64,000 bases of DNA, taken from positions 58,045,080 to 58,109,079 of the forward strand of contig OY292276.1 in assembly GCA_958496175.1 (NCBI GenBank). Reading direction: 5' to 3'. This stretch comes from Sisyra terminalis. Lineage: Eukaryota; Arthropoda; Insecta; Neuroptera; Sisyridae. A program made the translations under genes and the position numbers. Below, one piece after another: positions 36,734-49,660 of the stretch; position 1 is the first letter of the stretch, and each line of letters starts with the position of its first letter. The notes under the pieces were generated by a model. The model saw only the letters and a list, made by a program, of their open reading frames with translations. It did not search any database and had not been told where the DNA came from.

Positions 36734-39700
36734 ATGCAATTGTTGAAGAAGCCACATTCGTCTCTCCCTCTTAGTGGGAAGTGTTCATCCCTCAAACTGC
36801 CTGTTCATCCCTTAAACGTGGTTTGTTTGAGGAAAAATTTGCACAGCATGTACAGTAGGTCTTATACTTTCGATTGGCACCCTAAAAAAGAAATTTTCAA
36901 ATGTGACCATTTTCGAGAAAAATCAACGATGGTTAACCCACGGTTTTTTTTGGTGAAAAATTTTTTTGTTTCGAAATCGAAAAAGATTGTTATATCATCG
37001 TTCTATACATCGTTACGAACCCGAAACTGCCTTTGGTTCGAAAATCATCCCTTATATAACGATGGTACATGCAATTGTTGAAGAAGCCACATTCGTCTCT
37101 CCCTCTTAGTGGGAAGTGTTCATCCCTCAAACTGCCTGTTCATCCCTTAAACGTGGTTTGTTTGAGGAAAAATTTGCACAGCATGTACAGTAGGACTTAT
37201 ACTTTCGATTGGCACCCTAAAAAAGAAATTTTCAAATGTGACCATTTTCGAGAAAAATCAACGATGGTTAACCCACGGTTTTTTTTGGCGAAAAATTTTT
37301 TTGTTTCGAAATCGAAAAAGATTGTTATATCATCGTTCTATACATCGTTACGAACCCGAAACTGCCTTTGGTTCGAAAATCATCCCTTATATAACGATGG
37401 TACATGCAATTGTTGAAGAAGCCACATTCGTCTCTCCCTCTTAGTGGGAAGTGTTCATCCCTCAAACTGCCTGTTCATCCCTTAAACGTGGTTTGTTTGA
37501 GGAAAAATTTGCACAGCATGTACAGTAGGACTTATACTTTCGATTGGCACCCTAAAAAAGAAATTTTCAAATTTGACCATTTTCGAGAAAAATCAACGAT
37601 GGTTAACCCACGGTTTTTTTTGGCGAAAAATCTTTTTGTTTCGAAATCGAAAAATATTGTTATATCATCGTTCTATACATCGTTACGAACCTGAAACTGC
37701 CTTTGGTTCGAAAATCATCCCTTATATAACGATGGTACATGCAATTGTTGAAGAAGCCACATTCGTCTCTCCCTCTTAGTGGGAAGTGTTCATCCCTCAA
37801 ACTGCCTGTTCATCCCTTAAACGTGGTTTGTTTGAGGAAAAATTTGCACAGCATATACAGTAGGACTTATACTTTCGATTGGCACCCTAAAAAAGAAATT
37901 TTCAAATTTGACCATTTTCGAGAAAAATCAACGATGGTTAACCCACGGTTTTTTTTGGCGAAAAATCTTTTTGTTTCGAAATCGAAAAATATTGTTATAT
38001 CATCGTTCTATACATCGTTACGAACCCGAAACTGCCTTTGGTTCGAAAATCATCCCTTATATAACGATGGTACATGCAATTGTTGAAGAAGCCACATTCG
38101 TCTCTCCCTCTTAGTGGGAAGTGTTCATCCCTCAAACTGCCTGTTCATCCCTCAAACTGCCTGTTCATCCCTTAAACGTGGTTTGTTTGAGGAAAAATTT
38201 GCACAGCATATACAGTAGGACTTATACTTTCGATTGGCACCCTAAAAAAGAAATTTTCAAATTTGACCATTTTCGAGAAAAATCAACGATGGTTAACCCA
38301 CGGTTTTTTTTGGCGAAAAATCTTTTTGTTTCGAAATCGAAAAAGATTATTATATCATCGTTCTATACATCGTTACGAACCCGAAACTACCTTTGGTTCG
38401 AAAATCATCCCTTATATAACGATGGTACATGCAATTGTTGAAGACGCCACATTCGTCTCTCCCTCTTAGTGGGAAGTGTTCATCCCTCAAACTGCCTGTT
38501 CATCCCTTAAACGTGGTTTGTTTGAGGAAAAATTTGCACACCATGTACAGTAGGACTTATACTTTCGATTGGCACCCTAAAAAAGAAATTTTCAAATGTG
38601 ACCATTTTCGAGAAAAATCAACGATGGTTAACCCACGGTTTTTTTTGGCGAAAAATTTTTTTGTTTCGAAATCGAAAAAGATTGTTATATCATCGTTCTA
38701 TACATCGTTACGAACCCGAAACTGCCTTTGGTTCGAAAATCATCCCTTATATAACGATGGTACATGCAATTGTTGAAGAAGCCACATTCGTCTCTCCCTC
38801 TTAGTGGGAAGTGTTCATCCCTCAAACTGCCTGTTCATCCCTTAAACGTGGTTTGTTTGAGGAAAAATTTGCACAGCATGTACAGTAGGACTTATACTTT
38901 CGATTGGCACCCTAAAAAAGAAATTTTCAAATTTGACCATTTTCGAGAAAAATCAACGATGGTTAACCCACGGTTTTTTTTGGCGAAAAATCTTTTTGTT
39001 TCGAAATCGAAAAATATTGTTATATCATCGTTCTATACATCGTTACGAACCTGAAACTGCCTTTGGTTCGAAAATCATCCCTTATATAACGATGGTACAT
39101 GCAATTGTTGAAGAAGCCACATTCGTCTCTCCCTCTTAGTGGGAAGTGTTCATCCCTCAAACTGCCTGTTCATCCCTTAAACGTGGTTTGTTTGAGGAAA
39201 AATTTGCACAGCATATACAGTAGGACTTATACTTTCGATTGGCACCCTAAAAAAGAAATTTTCAAATTTGACCATTTTCGAGAAAAATCAACGATGGTTA
39301 ACCCACGGTTTTTTTTGGCGAAAAATCTTTTTGTTTCGAAATCGAAAAATATTGTTATATCATCGTTCTATACATCGTTACGAACCCGAAACTGCCTTTG
39401 GTTCGAAAATCATCCCTTATATAACGATGGTACATGCAATTGTTGAAGACGCCACATTCGTCTCTCCCTCTTAGTGGGAAGTGTTCATCCCTCAAACTGC
39501 CTGTTCATCCCTTAAACGTGGTTTGTTTGAGGAAAAATTTGCACAGCATGTACAGTAGGACTTATACTTTCGATTGGCACCCTAAAAAAGAAATTTTCAA
39601 ATGTGACCATTTTCGAGAAAAATCAACGATGGTTAACCCACGGTTTTTTTTGGCGAAAAATTTTTTTGTTTCGAAATCGAAAAAGATTGTTATATCATCG

Positions 39701-39925
39701 TTCTATACATCGTTACGAACCCGAAACTGCCTTTGGTTCGAAAATCATCCCTTATATAACGATGGTACATGCAATTGTTGATTAAGCCACATTCGTCTCT
39801 CCCTCTTAGTGGGAAGTGTTCATCCCTCAAACTGCCTGTTCATCCCTTAAACGTGGTTAGTTTGAGGAAAAATTTGCACAGCATGTACAGTAGGACTTAT
39901 ACTTTCGATTGGCACCCTAAAAAAG

Positions 39926-42900
39926 AAGTTTTCAAATTTGACCATTTTCGAGAAAAATCAACGATGGTTAACCCACGGTTTTTTTTGGCGAAAAATCTTT
40001 TTGTTTCGAAATCGAAAAAGATTATTATATCATCGTTCTATACATCGTTACGAACCCGAAACTACCTTTGGTTCGAAAATCATCCCTTATATAACGATGG
40101 TACATGCAATTGTTGAAGACGCCACATTCGTCTCTCCCTCTTAGTGGGAAGTGTTCATCCCTCAAACTGCCTGTTCATCCCTTAAACGTGGTTTGTTTGA
40201 GGAAAAATTTGCACAGCATGTACAGTAGGACTTATACTTTCGATTGGCACCCTAAAAAAGAAATTTTCAAATTTGACCATTTTCGAGAAAAATCAACGAT
40301 GGTTAACCCACGGTTTTTTTTGGCGAAAAATCTTTTTGTTTCGAAAACGAAAAAGATTGTTATATCATCGTTCTATACATCGTTACGAACCCGAAACTGC
40401 CTTTGGTTCGAAAATCATCCCTTATATAACGATGGTACATGCAATTGTTGAAGAAGCCACATTCGTCTCTCCCTCTTAGTGGGAAGTGTTCATCCCTCAA
40501 ACTGCCTGTTCATCCCTTAAACGTGGTTTGTTTGAGGAAAAATTTGCACAGCATGTACAGTAGGACTTATACTTTCGATTGGCACCCTAAAAAAGAAATT
40601 TTCAAATTTGACCATTTTCGAGAAAAATCAACGAGGTTAACCCACGGTTTTTTTTGGCGAAAAATCTTTTTGTTTCGAAATCGAAAAATATTGTTATATC
40701 ATCGTTCTATACATCGTTACGAACCCGAAACTGCCTTTGGTTCGAAAATCATCCCTTATATAACGATGGTACATGCAATTGTTGAAGAAGCCACATTCGT
40801 CTCTCCCTCTTAGTGGGAAGTGTTCATCCCTCAAACTGCCTGTTCATCCCTTAAACGTGGTTTGTTTGGGGAAAAATTTGCACAGCATGTACAGTAGGAC
40901 ATATACTTTCGATTGGCACCCTAAAAAAGAAATTTTCAAATTTGACCATTTTCGAGAAAAATCAACGATGGTTAACCCACGGTTTTTTTTGGCGAAAAAT
41001 CTTTTTGTTTCGAAATCGAAAAAGATTATTATATCATCGTTCTATACGTCGTTACGAACCCGAAACTACCTTTGGTTCGAAAATCATCCCTTATATAACG
41101 ATGGTACATGCAATTGTTGAAGACGCCACATTCGTCTCTCCCTCTTAGTGGGAAGTGTTCATCCCTCAAACTGCCTGTTCATCCCTTAAACGTGGTTTGT
41201 TTGAGGAAAAATTTGCACAGCATGTACAGTAGGACTTATACTTTCGATTGGCACCCTAAAAAAGAAATTTTCAAATTTGACCATTTTCGAGAAAAATCAA
41301 CGATGGTTAACCCACGGTTTTTTTTGGCGAAAAATCTTTTTGTTTCGAAATCGAAAAATATTGTTATATCATCGTTCTATACATCGTTACGAACCCGAAA
41401 CTACCTTTGGTTCGAAAATCATCCCTTATATAACGATGGTACATGCAATTGTTGAAGACGCCACATTCGTCTCTCCCTCTTAGTGGGAAGTGTTCATCCC
41501 TCAAACTGCCTGTTCATCCCTTAAACGTGGTTTGTTTGGGGAAAAATTTGCACAGCATGTACAGTAGGACATATACTTTCGATTGGCACCCTAAAAAAGA
41601 AATTTTCAAATTTGACCATTTTCGAGAAAAATCAACGATGGTTAACCCACGGTTTTTTTTGGCGAAAAATCTTTTTGTTTCGAAATCGAAAAAGATTATT
41701 ATATCATCGTTCTATACGTCGTTACGAACCCGAAACTACCTTTGGTTCGAAAATCATCCCTTATATAACGATGGTACATGCAATTGTTGAAGACGCCACA
41801 TTCGTCTCTCCCTCTTAGTGGGAAGTGTTCATCCCTCAAACTGCCTGTTCATCCCTTAAACGTGGTTTGTTTGAGGAAAAATTTGCACAGCATGTACAGT
41901 AGGACTTATACTTTCGATTGGCACCCTAAAAAAGAAATTTTCAAATTTGACCATTTTCGAGAAAAATCAACGATGGTTAACCCACGGTTTTTTTTGGCGA
42001 AAAATTTTTTTGTTTCGAAATCGAAAAAGATTGTTATATCATCGTTCTATACATCGTTACGAACCCGAAACTGCCTTTGGTTCGAAAATCATCCCTTATA
42101 TAACGATGGTACATGCAATTGTTGAAGAAGCCACATTCGTCTCTCCCTCTTAGTGGGAAGTGTTCATCCCTCAAACTGCCTGTTCATCCCTTAAACGTGG
42201 TTTGTTTGGGGAAAAATTTGCACAGCATGTACAGTAGGACATATACTTTCGATTGGCACCCTAAAAAAGAAATTTTCAAATTTGACCATTTTCGAGAAAA
42301 ATCAACGATGGTTAACCCACGGTTTTTTTTGGCGAAAAATCTTTTTGTTTCGAAATCGAAAAAGATTATTATATCATCGTTCTATACGTCGTTACGAACC
42401 CGAAACTACCTTTGGTTCGAAAATCATCCCTTATATAACGATGGTACATGCAATTGTTGAAGACGCCACATTCGTCTCTCCCTCTTAGTGGGAAGTGTTC
42501 ATCCCTCAAACTGCCTGTTCATCCCTTAAACGTGGTTTGTTTGAGGAAAAATTTGCACAGCATGTACAGTAGGACTTATACTTTCGATTGGCACCCTAAA
42601 AAAGAAATTTTCAAATTTGACCATTTTCGAGAAAAATCAACGATGGTTAACCCACGGTTTTTTTTGGCGAAAAATCTTTTTGTTTCGAAATCGAAAAAGA
42701 TTATTATATCATCGTTCTATACGTCGTTACGAACCCGAAACTACCTTTGGTTCGAAAATCATCCCTTATATAACGATGGTACATGCAATTGTTGAAGACG
42801 CCACATTCGTCTCTCCCTCTTAGTGGGAAGTGTTCATCCCTCAAACTGCCTGTTCATCCCTTAAACGTGGTTTGTTTGAGGAAAAATTTGCACAGCATGT

Positions 42901-45167
42901 ACAGTAGGACTTATACTTTCGATTGGCACCCTAAAAAAGAAGTTTTCAAATTTGACCATTTTCGAGAAAAATCAACGATGGTTAACCCACGGTTTTTTTT
43001 GGCGAAAAATCTTTTTGTTTCGAAATCGAAAAAGATTATTATATCATCGTTCTATACATCGTTACGAACCCGAAACTACCTTTGGTTCGAAAATCATCCC
43101 TTATATAACGATGGTACATGCAATTGTTGAAGACGCCACATTCGTCTCTCCCTCTTAGTGGGAAGTGTTCATCCCTCAAACTGCCTGTTCATCCCTTAAA
43201 CGTGGTTTGTTTGAGGAAAAATTTGCACAGCATGTACAGTAGGACTTATACTTTCGATTGGCACCCTAAAAAAGAAATTTTCAAATTTGACCATTTTCGA
43301 GAAAAATCAACGATGGTTAACCCACGGTTTTTTTTGGCGAAAAATCTTTTTGTTTCGAAAACGAAAAAGATTGTTATATCATCGTTCTATACATCGTTAC
43401 GAACCCGAAACTGCCTTTGGTTCGAAAATCATCCCTTATATAACGATGGTACATGCAATTGTTGAAGAAGCCACATTCGTCTCTCCCTCTTAGTGGGAAG
43501 TGTTCATCCCTCAAACTGCCTGTTCATCCCTTAAACGTGGTTTGTTTGAGGAAAAATTTGCACAGCATGTACAGTAGGACTTATACTTTCGATTGGCACC
43601 CTAAAAAAGAAATTTTCAAATTTGACCATTTTCGAGAAAAATCAACGAGGTTAACCCACGGTTTTTTTTGGCGAAAAATCTTTTTGTTTCGAAATCGAAA
43701 AATATTGTTATATCATCGTTCTATACATCGTTACGAACCCGAAACTGCCTTTGGTTCGAAAATCATCCCTTATATAACGATGGTACATGCAATTGTTGAA
43801 GAAGCCACATTCGTCTCTCCCTCTTAGTGGGAAGTGTTCATCCCTCAAACTGCCTGTTCATCCCTTAAACGTGGTTTGTTTGGGGAAAAATTTGCACAGC
43901 ATGTACAGTAGGACATATACTTTCGATTGGCACCCTAAAAAAGAAATTTTCAAATTTGACCATTTTCGAGAAAAATCAACGATGGTTAACCCACGGTTTT
44001 TTTTGGCGAAAAATCTTTTTGTTTCGAAATCGAAAAAGATTATTATATCATCGTTCTATACGTCGTTACGAACCCGAAACTACCTTTGGTTCGAAAATCA
44101 TCCCTTATATAACGATGGTACATGCAATTGTTGAAGACGCCACATTCGTCTCTCCCTCTTAGTGGGAAGTGTTCATCCCTCAAACTGCCTGTTCATCCCT
44201 TAAACGTGGTTTGTTTGAGGAAAAATTTGCACAGCATGTACAGTAGGACTTATACTTTCGATTGGCACCCTAAAAAAGAAATTTTCAAATTTGACCATTT
44301 TCGAGAAAAATCAACGATGGTTAACCCACGGTTTTTTTTGGCGAAAAATCTTTTTGTTTCGAAATCGAAAAATATTGTTATATCATCGTTCTATACATCG
44401 TTAGGAACCCGAAACTACCTTTGGTTCGAAAATCATCCCTTATATAACGATGGTACATGCAATTGTTGAAGACGCCACATTCGTCTCTCCCTCTTAGTGG
44501 GAAGTGTTCATCCCTCAAACTGCCTGTTCATCCCTTAAACGTGGTTTGTTTGGGGAAAAATTTGCACAGCATGTACAGTAGGACATATACTTTCGATTGG
44601 CACCCTAAAAAAGAAATTTTCAAATTTGACCATTTTCGAGAAAAATCAACGATGGTTAACCCACGGTTTTTTTTGGCGAAAAATCTTTTTGTTTCGAAAT
44701 CGAAAAAGATTATTATATCATCGTTCTATACGTCGTTACGAACCCGAAACTACCTTTGGTTCGAAAATCATCCCTTATATAACGATGGTACATGCAATTG
44801 TTGAAGACGCCACATTCGTCTCTCCCTCTTAGTGGGAAGTGTTCATCCCTCAAACTGCCTGTTCATCCCTTAAACGTGGTTTGTTTGAGGAAAAATTTGC
44901 ACAGCATGTACAGTAGGACTTATACTTTCGATTGGCACCCTAAAAAAGAAATTTTCAAATTTGACCATTTTCGAGAAAAATCAACGATGGTTAACCCACG
45001 GTTTTTTTTGGCGAAAAATTTTTTTGTTTCGAAATCGAAAAAGATTGTTATATCATCGTTCTATACATCGTTACGAACCCGAAACTGCCTTTGGTTCGAA
45101 AATCATCCCTTATATAACGATGGTACATGCAATTGTTGAAGAAGCCACATTCGTCTCTCCCTCTTAG
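39926..45167 (+). repeat. Nine-monomer (3014-bp) tandem block duplication
   Basis: Rare marks recur at an offset of exactly 3014 bp. They are the GAAAACGAAAA variant (40345 and 43359), the one-base deletion that turns ACGATGGTT into ACGAGGTT (40632 and 43646), and the AGGACATATAC type monomers. The shared block is about 39.93-42.15 kb against 42.94-45.17 kb. I noticed one difference between the copies, C to G near 44404, which points to a very recent duplication or an assembly duplication. Confidence 0.85.
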
Positions 45168-46372
45168 TGGGAAGTGTTCATCCCTCAAACTGCCTGTTCA
45201 TCCCTTAAACGTGGTTAGTTTGAGGAAAAATTTGCACAGCATGTACAGTAGGACTTATACTTTCGATTGGCACCCTAAAAAAGAAGTTTTCAAATTTGAC
45301 CATTTTCGAGAAAAATCAACGATGGTTAACCCACGGTTTTTTTTGGCGAAAAATCTTTTTGTTTCGAAATCGAAAAAGATTGTTATACCATCGTTCTATA
45401 CATCGTTACGAACCCGAAACTGCCTTTGGTTCGAAAATCATCCCTTATATAACGATGGTACATGCAATTGTTGAAGAAGCCACATTCGTCTCTCCCTCTT
45501 AGTGGGAAGTGTTCATCCCTCAAACTGCCTGTTCATCCCTTAAACGTGGTTTGTTTGAGGAAAAATTTGCACAGCATGTACAGTAGGACTTATACTTTCG
45601 ATTGGCACCCTAAAAAAGAAATTTTCAAATTTGACCATTTTCGAGAAAAATCAACGATGGTTAACCCACGGTTTTTTTTGGCGAAAAATCTTTTTGTTTC
45701 GAAATCGAAAAAGATTATTATATCATCGTTCTATACATCGTTACGAACCCGAAACTACCTTTGGTTCGAAAATCATCCCTTATATAACGATGGTACATGC
45801 AATTGTTGAAGACGCCACATTCGTCTCTCCCTCTTAGTGGGAAGTGTTCATCCCTCAAACTGCCTGTTCATCCCTTAAACGTGGTTTGTTTGAGGAAAAA
45901 TTTGCACAGCATGTACAGTAGGACTTATACTTTCGATTGGCACCCTAAAAAAGAAATTTTCAAATTTGACCATTTTCGAGAAAAATCAACGATGGTTAAC
46001 CCACGGTTTTTTTTGGCGAAAAATCTTTTTGTTTCGAAATCGAAAAAGATTGTTATATCATCGTTCTATACATCGTTACGAACCCGAAACTGCCTTTCGT
46101 TCGAAAATCATCCCTTATATAACGATGGTACATGCAATTGTTGAAGAAGCCACATTCGTCTCTCCCTCTTAGTGGGAAGTGTTCATCCCTCAAACTGCCT
46201 GTTCATCCCTTAAACGTGGTTTGTTTGAGGAAAAATTTGCACAGCATGTACAGTAGGACTTATACTTTCGATTGGCACCCTAAAAAAGAAATTTTCAAAT
46301 TTGACCATTTTCGAGAAAAATAAACGATGGTTAACCCACGGTTTTTTTTGGCGAAAAATCTTTTTGTTTCTT

Positions 46373-46815
46373 TTTGTTAAAATGAATAAAAACCATTTTT
46401 TATGGTTGAAAAAAATCCTTAAATTGTTTGCGAATAGAATTCGGAACCTCCGGTTCTAGTATAGCCGTCCAGTAAATCTTTCCGGAAAGTGGCACAAAAC
46501 AGCATATTTTCTGATGAAAAACGGAATAATACTATGAATAAGAACAAATTTTTGATGAAATTTATACTAAATATTCTTTAGGTCTATACCTCAACAGTAG
46601 TTGCAAACTTTTTCAAATCGGAAACAACAATTTTTTTAATTCTTTACATGGGAAAAACTTGGACTTCTTACCATAGTTTATTTTTCAAAAAAATCGTCTT
46701 AAAAATTTATAATAATGGCTAATTTCTATTGCTAAAACCAGATTTGGCTTTATTGCAATAGCTTATTAACTGAATTTATATTAAAATTGATTTTATTGAA
46801 ATCAAATTTTTAGAA
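46373..46815. other. Array-flanking AT-rich DNA
   Basis: The array stops abruptly inside a monomer and is followed by unrelated AT-rich sequence with no recognised gene or RNA. I see no target-site duplication or terminal repeat at the junction. Confidence 0.5.
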
Positions 46816-46819
46816 TTGG

Positions 46820-47290
46820 TCGTGATTTTCAAATCTTCTCGATATGGTCTCTTCAGGCTCTTACAGGACTTTATTTTCAGCATTTAATAGAATAATTCAT
46901 ACCCAATCTCATGAATTTACCATCGTTAACGTACAATCGATATTCAACGTAAAAATCGCCGTTAAAATTTGAAAATTTCAATTCTTACTCTTATTTTTTC
47001 AAAATTATAAACGTCATAAAAGATGAGCAAAAGAGAAATATAAATCTGTAATTGTCTTGAAGAAAATTTGTACCTAAAAAACTCAGCAACAATTATTATA
47101 CTGTCATTCCAGGACACAAAAAACATTAAAAAATAGAAATATTTTGTAAATTTTAAAAAAAAAATGGCTAGCTCTTTCGCGTTCGAAATAATCGGAATTT
47201 TCCAAAAAGAATTAAAACCATAGCTGCTCCATGGTACATCCGGAAAAATTGTCGATACACAGAGTAACATTTAGATGTTTTTCCGCATTT
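46820..47290 (-). repeat. Decayed solitary copy of the palindrome module
   Basis: The stretch CCATAGCTGCTCCATG at 47218 and the neighbouring block (GGAATTTTCC, ACATT with TCGATATT) match the lead segment of module 2, read on the minus strand. The ATCGTTAACGTACAATCGAT region near 46923 resembles the GTTAACGATAG block. Overall similarity is low and patchy. It shows that the module is not confined to the palindrome. Confidence 0.6.
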
Positions 47291-47654
47291 TTTTCGATAT
47301 TTAAAATTCTAAGAAACGGTAATGCATTGTCATACGGACAAATATATACTTGCTCTTCTTTAAAGCAAATCAAAACCAACTATCGATTGTAAGAATTTAA
47401 TTCTGAAAAAGGACAACAAAGTGATTTTTCTCGTAAATTCCAATCAGATATTAAACTCCTTTGTTGTACTATATTTGTACAATAACATAAGAAATGATAT
47501 GAGAAATATCGTGAATCAACATTCAGCTTTGTAGGCAACTAGCTTACTCTAATGTACAGTAAAAAATAAATGGTTGCATAAATGTAGCATTTAATAACAT
47601 TTCTCGAGGAATTTTAGGGCTGTTTTATGGTTTAATTTGTTCTTCCAAATTTCT

Positions 47655-48700
47655 CATAAAAGTATAAGTTCAGTCGTACAAGCTGTGCAAATTTTCCCGA
47701 AAACAAACAACTTTTAAGGGATGAAATCGACCATCAAAATGGCAGAAGATCATCAAATCGTTTAAAGTTCAATCGCATGTACCGTCGTTATATAAGGGAT
47801 GATTTTTTTCGAACCAATGGCAGATTCGGGTTCGTAAAAATATATAGAACGATAATGTAACAATATTTATCGAATTCGAAACACAAACTTTTTTCGTCAA
47901 AAAAAAACCGTGGGTTAACCGTTGATTTTTCACGAAAATCGTCAATTTCAAAATTTTTTTTTAGGATGCCAATCGAAAGTACAAGTTCATCTGTACATGC
48001 TGTGAAATTTTTTCCGAAAACAAACCACGTTTAAGGCATGAAATCGACCATCAAAGTCGAAGAAGAAATCGTCAACCCCATCCAAACTTCATAGCCTTAT
48101 AACGTCGTTAAATAAGGGATGATTTTCGAACAAAGGGCGGTTTCGGATTCGTAACAATGTATCAAACAAAATATAACAATCTTAATGGAATTCGAAACAC
48201 AAACTTTTTTCGTCAAAAAAATCCGTGGGTTAACCATCGTTAAATTTTTCACGAAAATCGTCAAATTTAAACTTTTTTTTTAAGATGCCAATCGAAAGTA
48301 TAAGTCCATCTGCACTTGCTGTGGAAATTATTTCCAAATCAAATCACGTTTAAGGGATGGACACGTCCCTCTAAGAGGGAGAGACGAACGTGGGGCTCCT
48401 TCAACAATTGCATGTACCGTCGTTATATGAGGGATGATTTTTTTCGAACCAACGCCAGTTTCGGGTTCGTAACAATGTATAGAACGATAATATAACAATC
48501 TTTTTCGATTTCGAAACCAAAAGATTTTTCGCCAAAAAAAACCGTGGGTTAACCATCGTTGATTTTTCACTAAAATCGTCAATTTCAGAAATTTTTTTTT
48601 AGAGGATGCCTATCGAAAAGACAAGTTCATTTGTACATGCTATGCAAATTTTTCCGAAAATAAACTACCAATAAGGGGTGAAAGTGACCATCAAAATGCC
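47655..48700 (-). repeat. About four old satellite monomers, minus orientation
   Basis: On the minus strand, the TTTCGATTGGCATCC, CAACGATGGTTAACCCACGG and GTACATGCAATTG blocks of the satellite recur about every 317-320 bp. Divergence from the array is high. These monomers have only one copy of the TTCATCCCTT mini-repeat, and the monomer near 48360 keeps an intact CCCTCT(T)AGAGGG inverted repeat that the array has lost. One carries the alternative TCAAAGTCGAAGAAGAAATC segment. Confidence 0.85.
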
Positions 48701-49184
48701 CAAATAACACCAATTTGATATTCTTTGTAATTTTCTCGTTTAGACGGAATCCAAAGTAATGATTGAAGGGTAAAGAATTAAAATTTACTGTTATTATTTT
48801 TTAACCATTTTTTTTTACTTTTAATAGGCCATTCAATCAAACACCTATAGTACGACCAAATGCCTATTTCTTCGAGTTTATACACTTAAAAATTATTGTG
48901 CAATTGGAAAACTGTTAATAAAGTATTGATATAAAATAATTTTTTTACTAAAGATAAAAATCAATTTTAAAATCGGCTAACCCATTTTCTTCAAATTATC
49001 TACTTCAAAAATAATGTATCTTCTATGATGATTATGGTTCACTATCATGATAAGCAGAGATCGAACATAGAATATAATTTTCTAGAACGATTTTACTTCA
49101 ATAATTAAAAAAATGTTTCTGTTCAAATGTCAAGGAAACTAAGGCAAAATTGAATATTTTTTTTATAAAATTATAAGCCTCTAA
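48701..49184. other. AT-rich DNA between satellite remnants
   Basis: No coding frame, RNA gene or named element is recognised here. Confidence 0.5.
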
Positions 49185-49660
49185 GTCTTTAACGTCGCTC
49201 GAAATTTGCTTATCAAAAACATTGAGAAAGTATCAACTCCAGAAATTATTTTACAAAAACGATTTCGAAAAAAAATTTTTTTCGTCAAAAATCCGTGGGC
49301 CGTGTTTTTTCTACGAAAATCGTCAAATTTCAAGGGTTGTTTTTCATTAGGAAAATCAAAAGCACAAACTTCACCCGTGCAAAGTTTTCCTAAAATAAAT
49401 CACAAATAAGGGGTAGAATCGAGCATTAAAGCTCCAGAAATCATTCCAAATTCGAATGCTTGAAAATTATATGAAAAAAGGGGTGATTTGTGAACTACAT
49501 ATCGATTCATGTCAAATTCATGTATTAATGTCTCAAACGTAAATGTAGCAAGATTTCGAAACTAAATTAAAATAAATCATGGTTTCATCCATGGAAACCA
49601 TGCACAAAAATCGTTTTTAAAATAAATCATAAATAACGGGAAATTAAAGCAGGATGACAG
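49185..49660 (-). repeat. Very degenerate satellite remnants
   Basis: Fragments such as CCGTGGG, ACGAAAATCGTCAAATTT and CAAAATAAATCACAAATAAGGGG follow the order of a minus-oriented monomer, with large gaps. This appears to be the oldest edge of the satellite domain. Confidence 0.5.

Larger units (their letters stand above)
12970..46372 (+). repeat. 335-bp satellite DNA array, about 99 monomers
   Basis: One 335-bp unit repeats head to tail for 33 kb: the GTACATGCAATTG block recurs at 13239, 13574, then on to 46132. That is 98 intervals when three 355-bp monomers and a few one-base indels are allowed for. Neighbouring units differ at only a few positions. Variant classes are regional: CTTTCGTTCG and TTCGAGATAAA types at 13-19 kb, CACCCTTAAAAAG types mainly at 13-26 kb, AAAAATATTG types at 28-39 kb, and GAAGACGCC with AAGATTATT types at 39-46 kb. 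The period is not a multiple of three, and each unit has overlapping ATG frames of 68 and 115 codons in two registers, so coding is not supported. The last unit stops mid-monomer near 46372. Confidence 0.98.

Noticed and set aside
13073..46323. A family of about 190 tandem 'genes' of 68, 84, 108 and 115 codons
   Set aside because: They are overlapping frames of one 335-bp satellite monomer, open in two registers at once, with no known domain, and the period is not a multiple of three. Frame-breaking indels and stop gains are tolerated (for example at 40632 and 31621).
12970..46372. CRISPR-like array
   Set aside because: The whole 335-bp unit repeats with no unique spacers, and the setting is a eukaryotic genome with intron-bearing genes.
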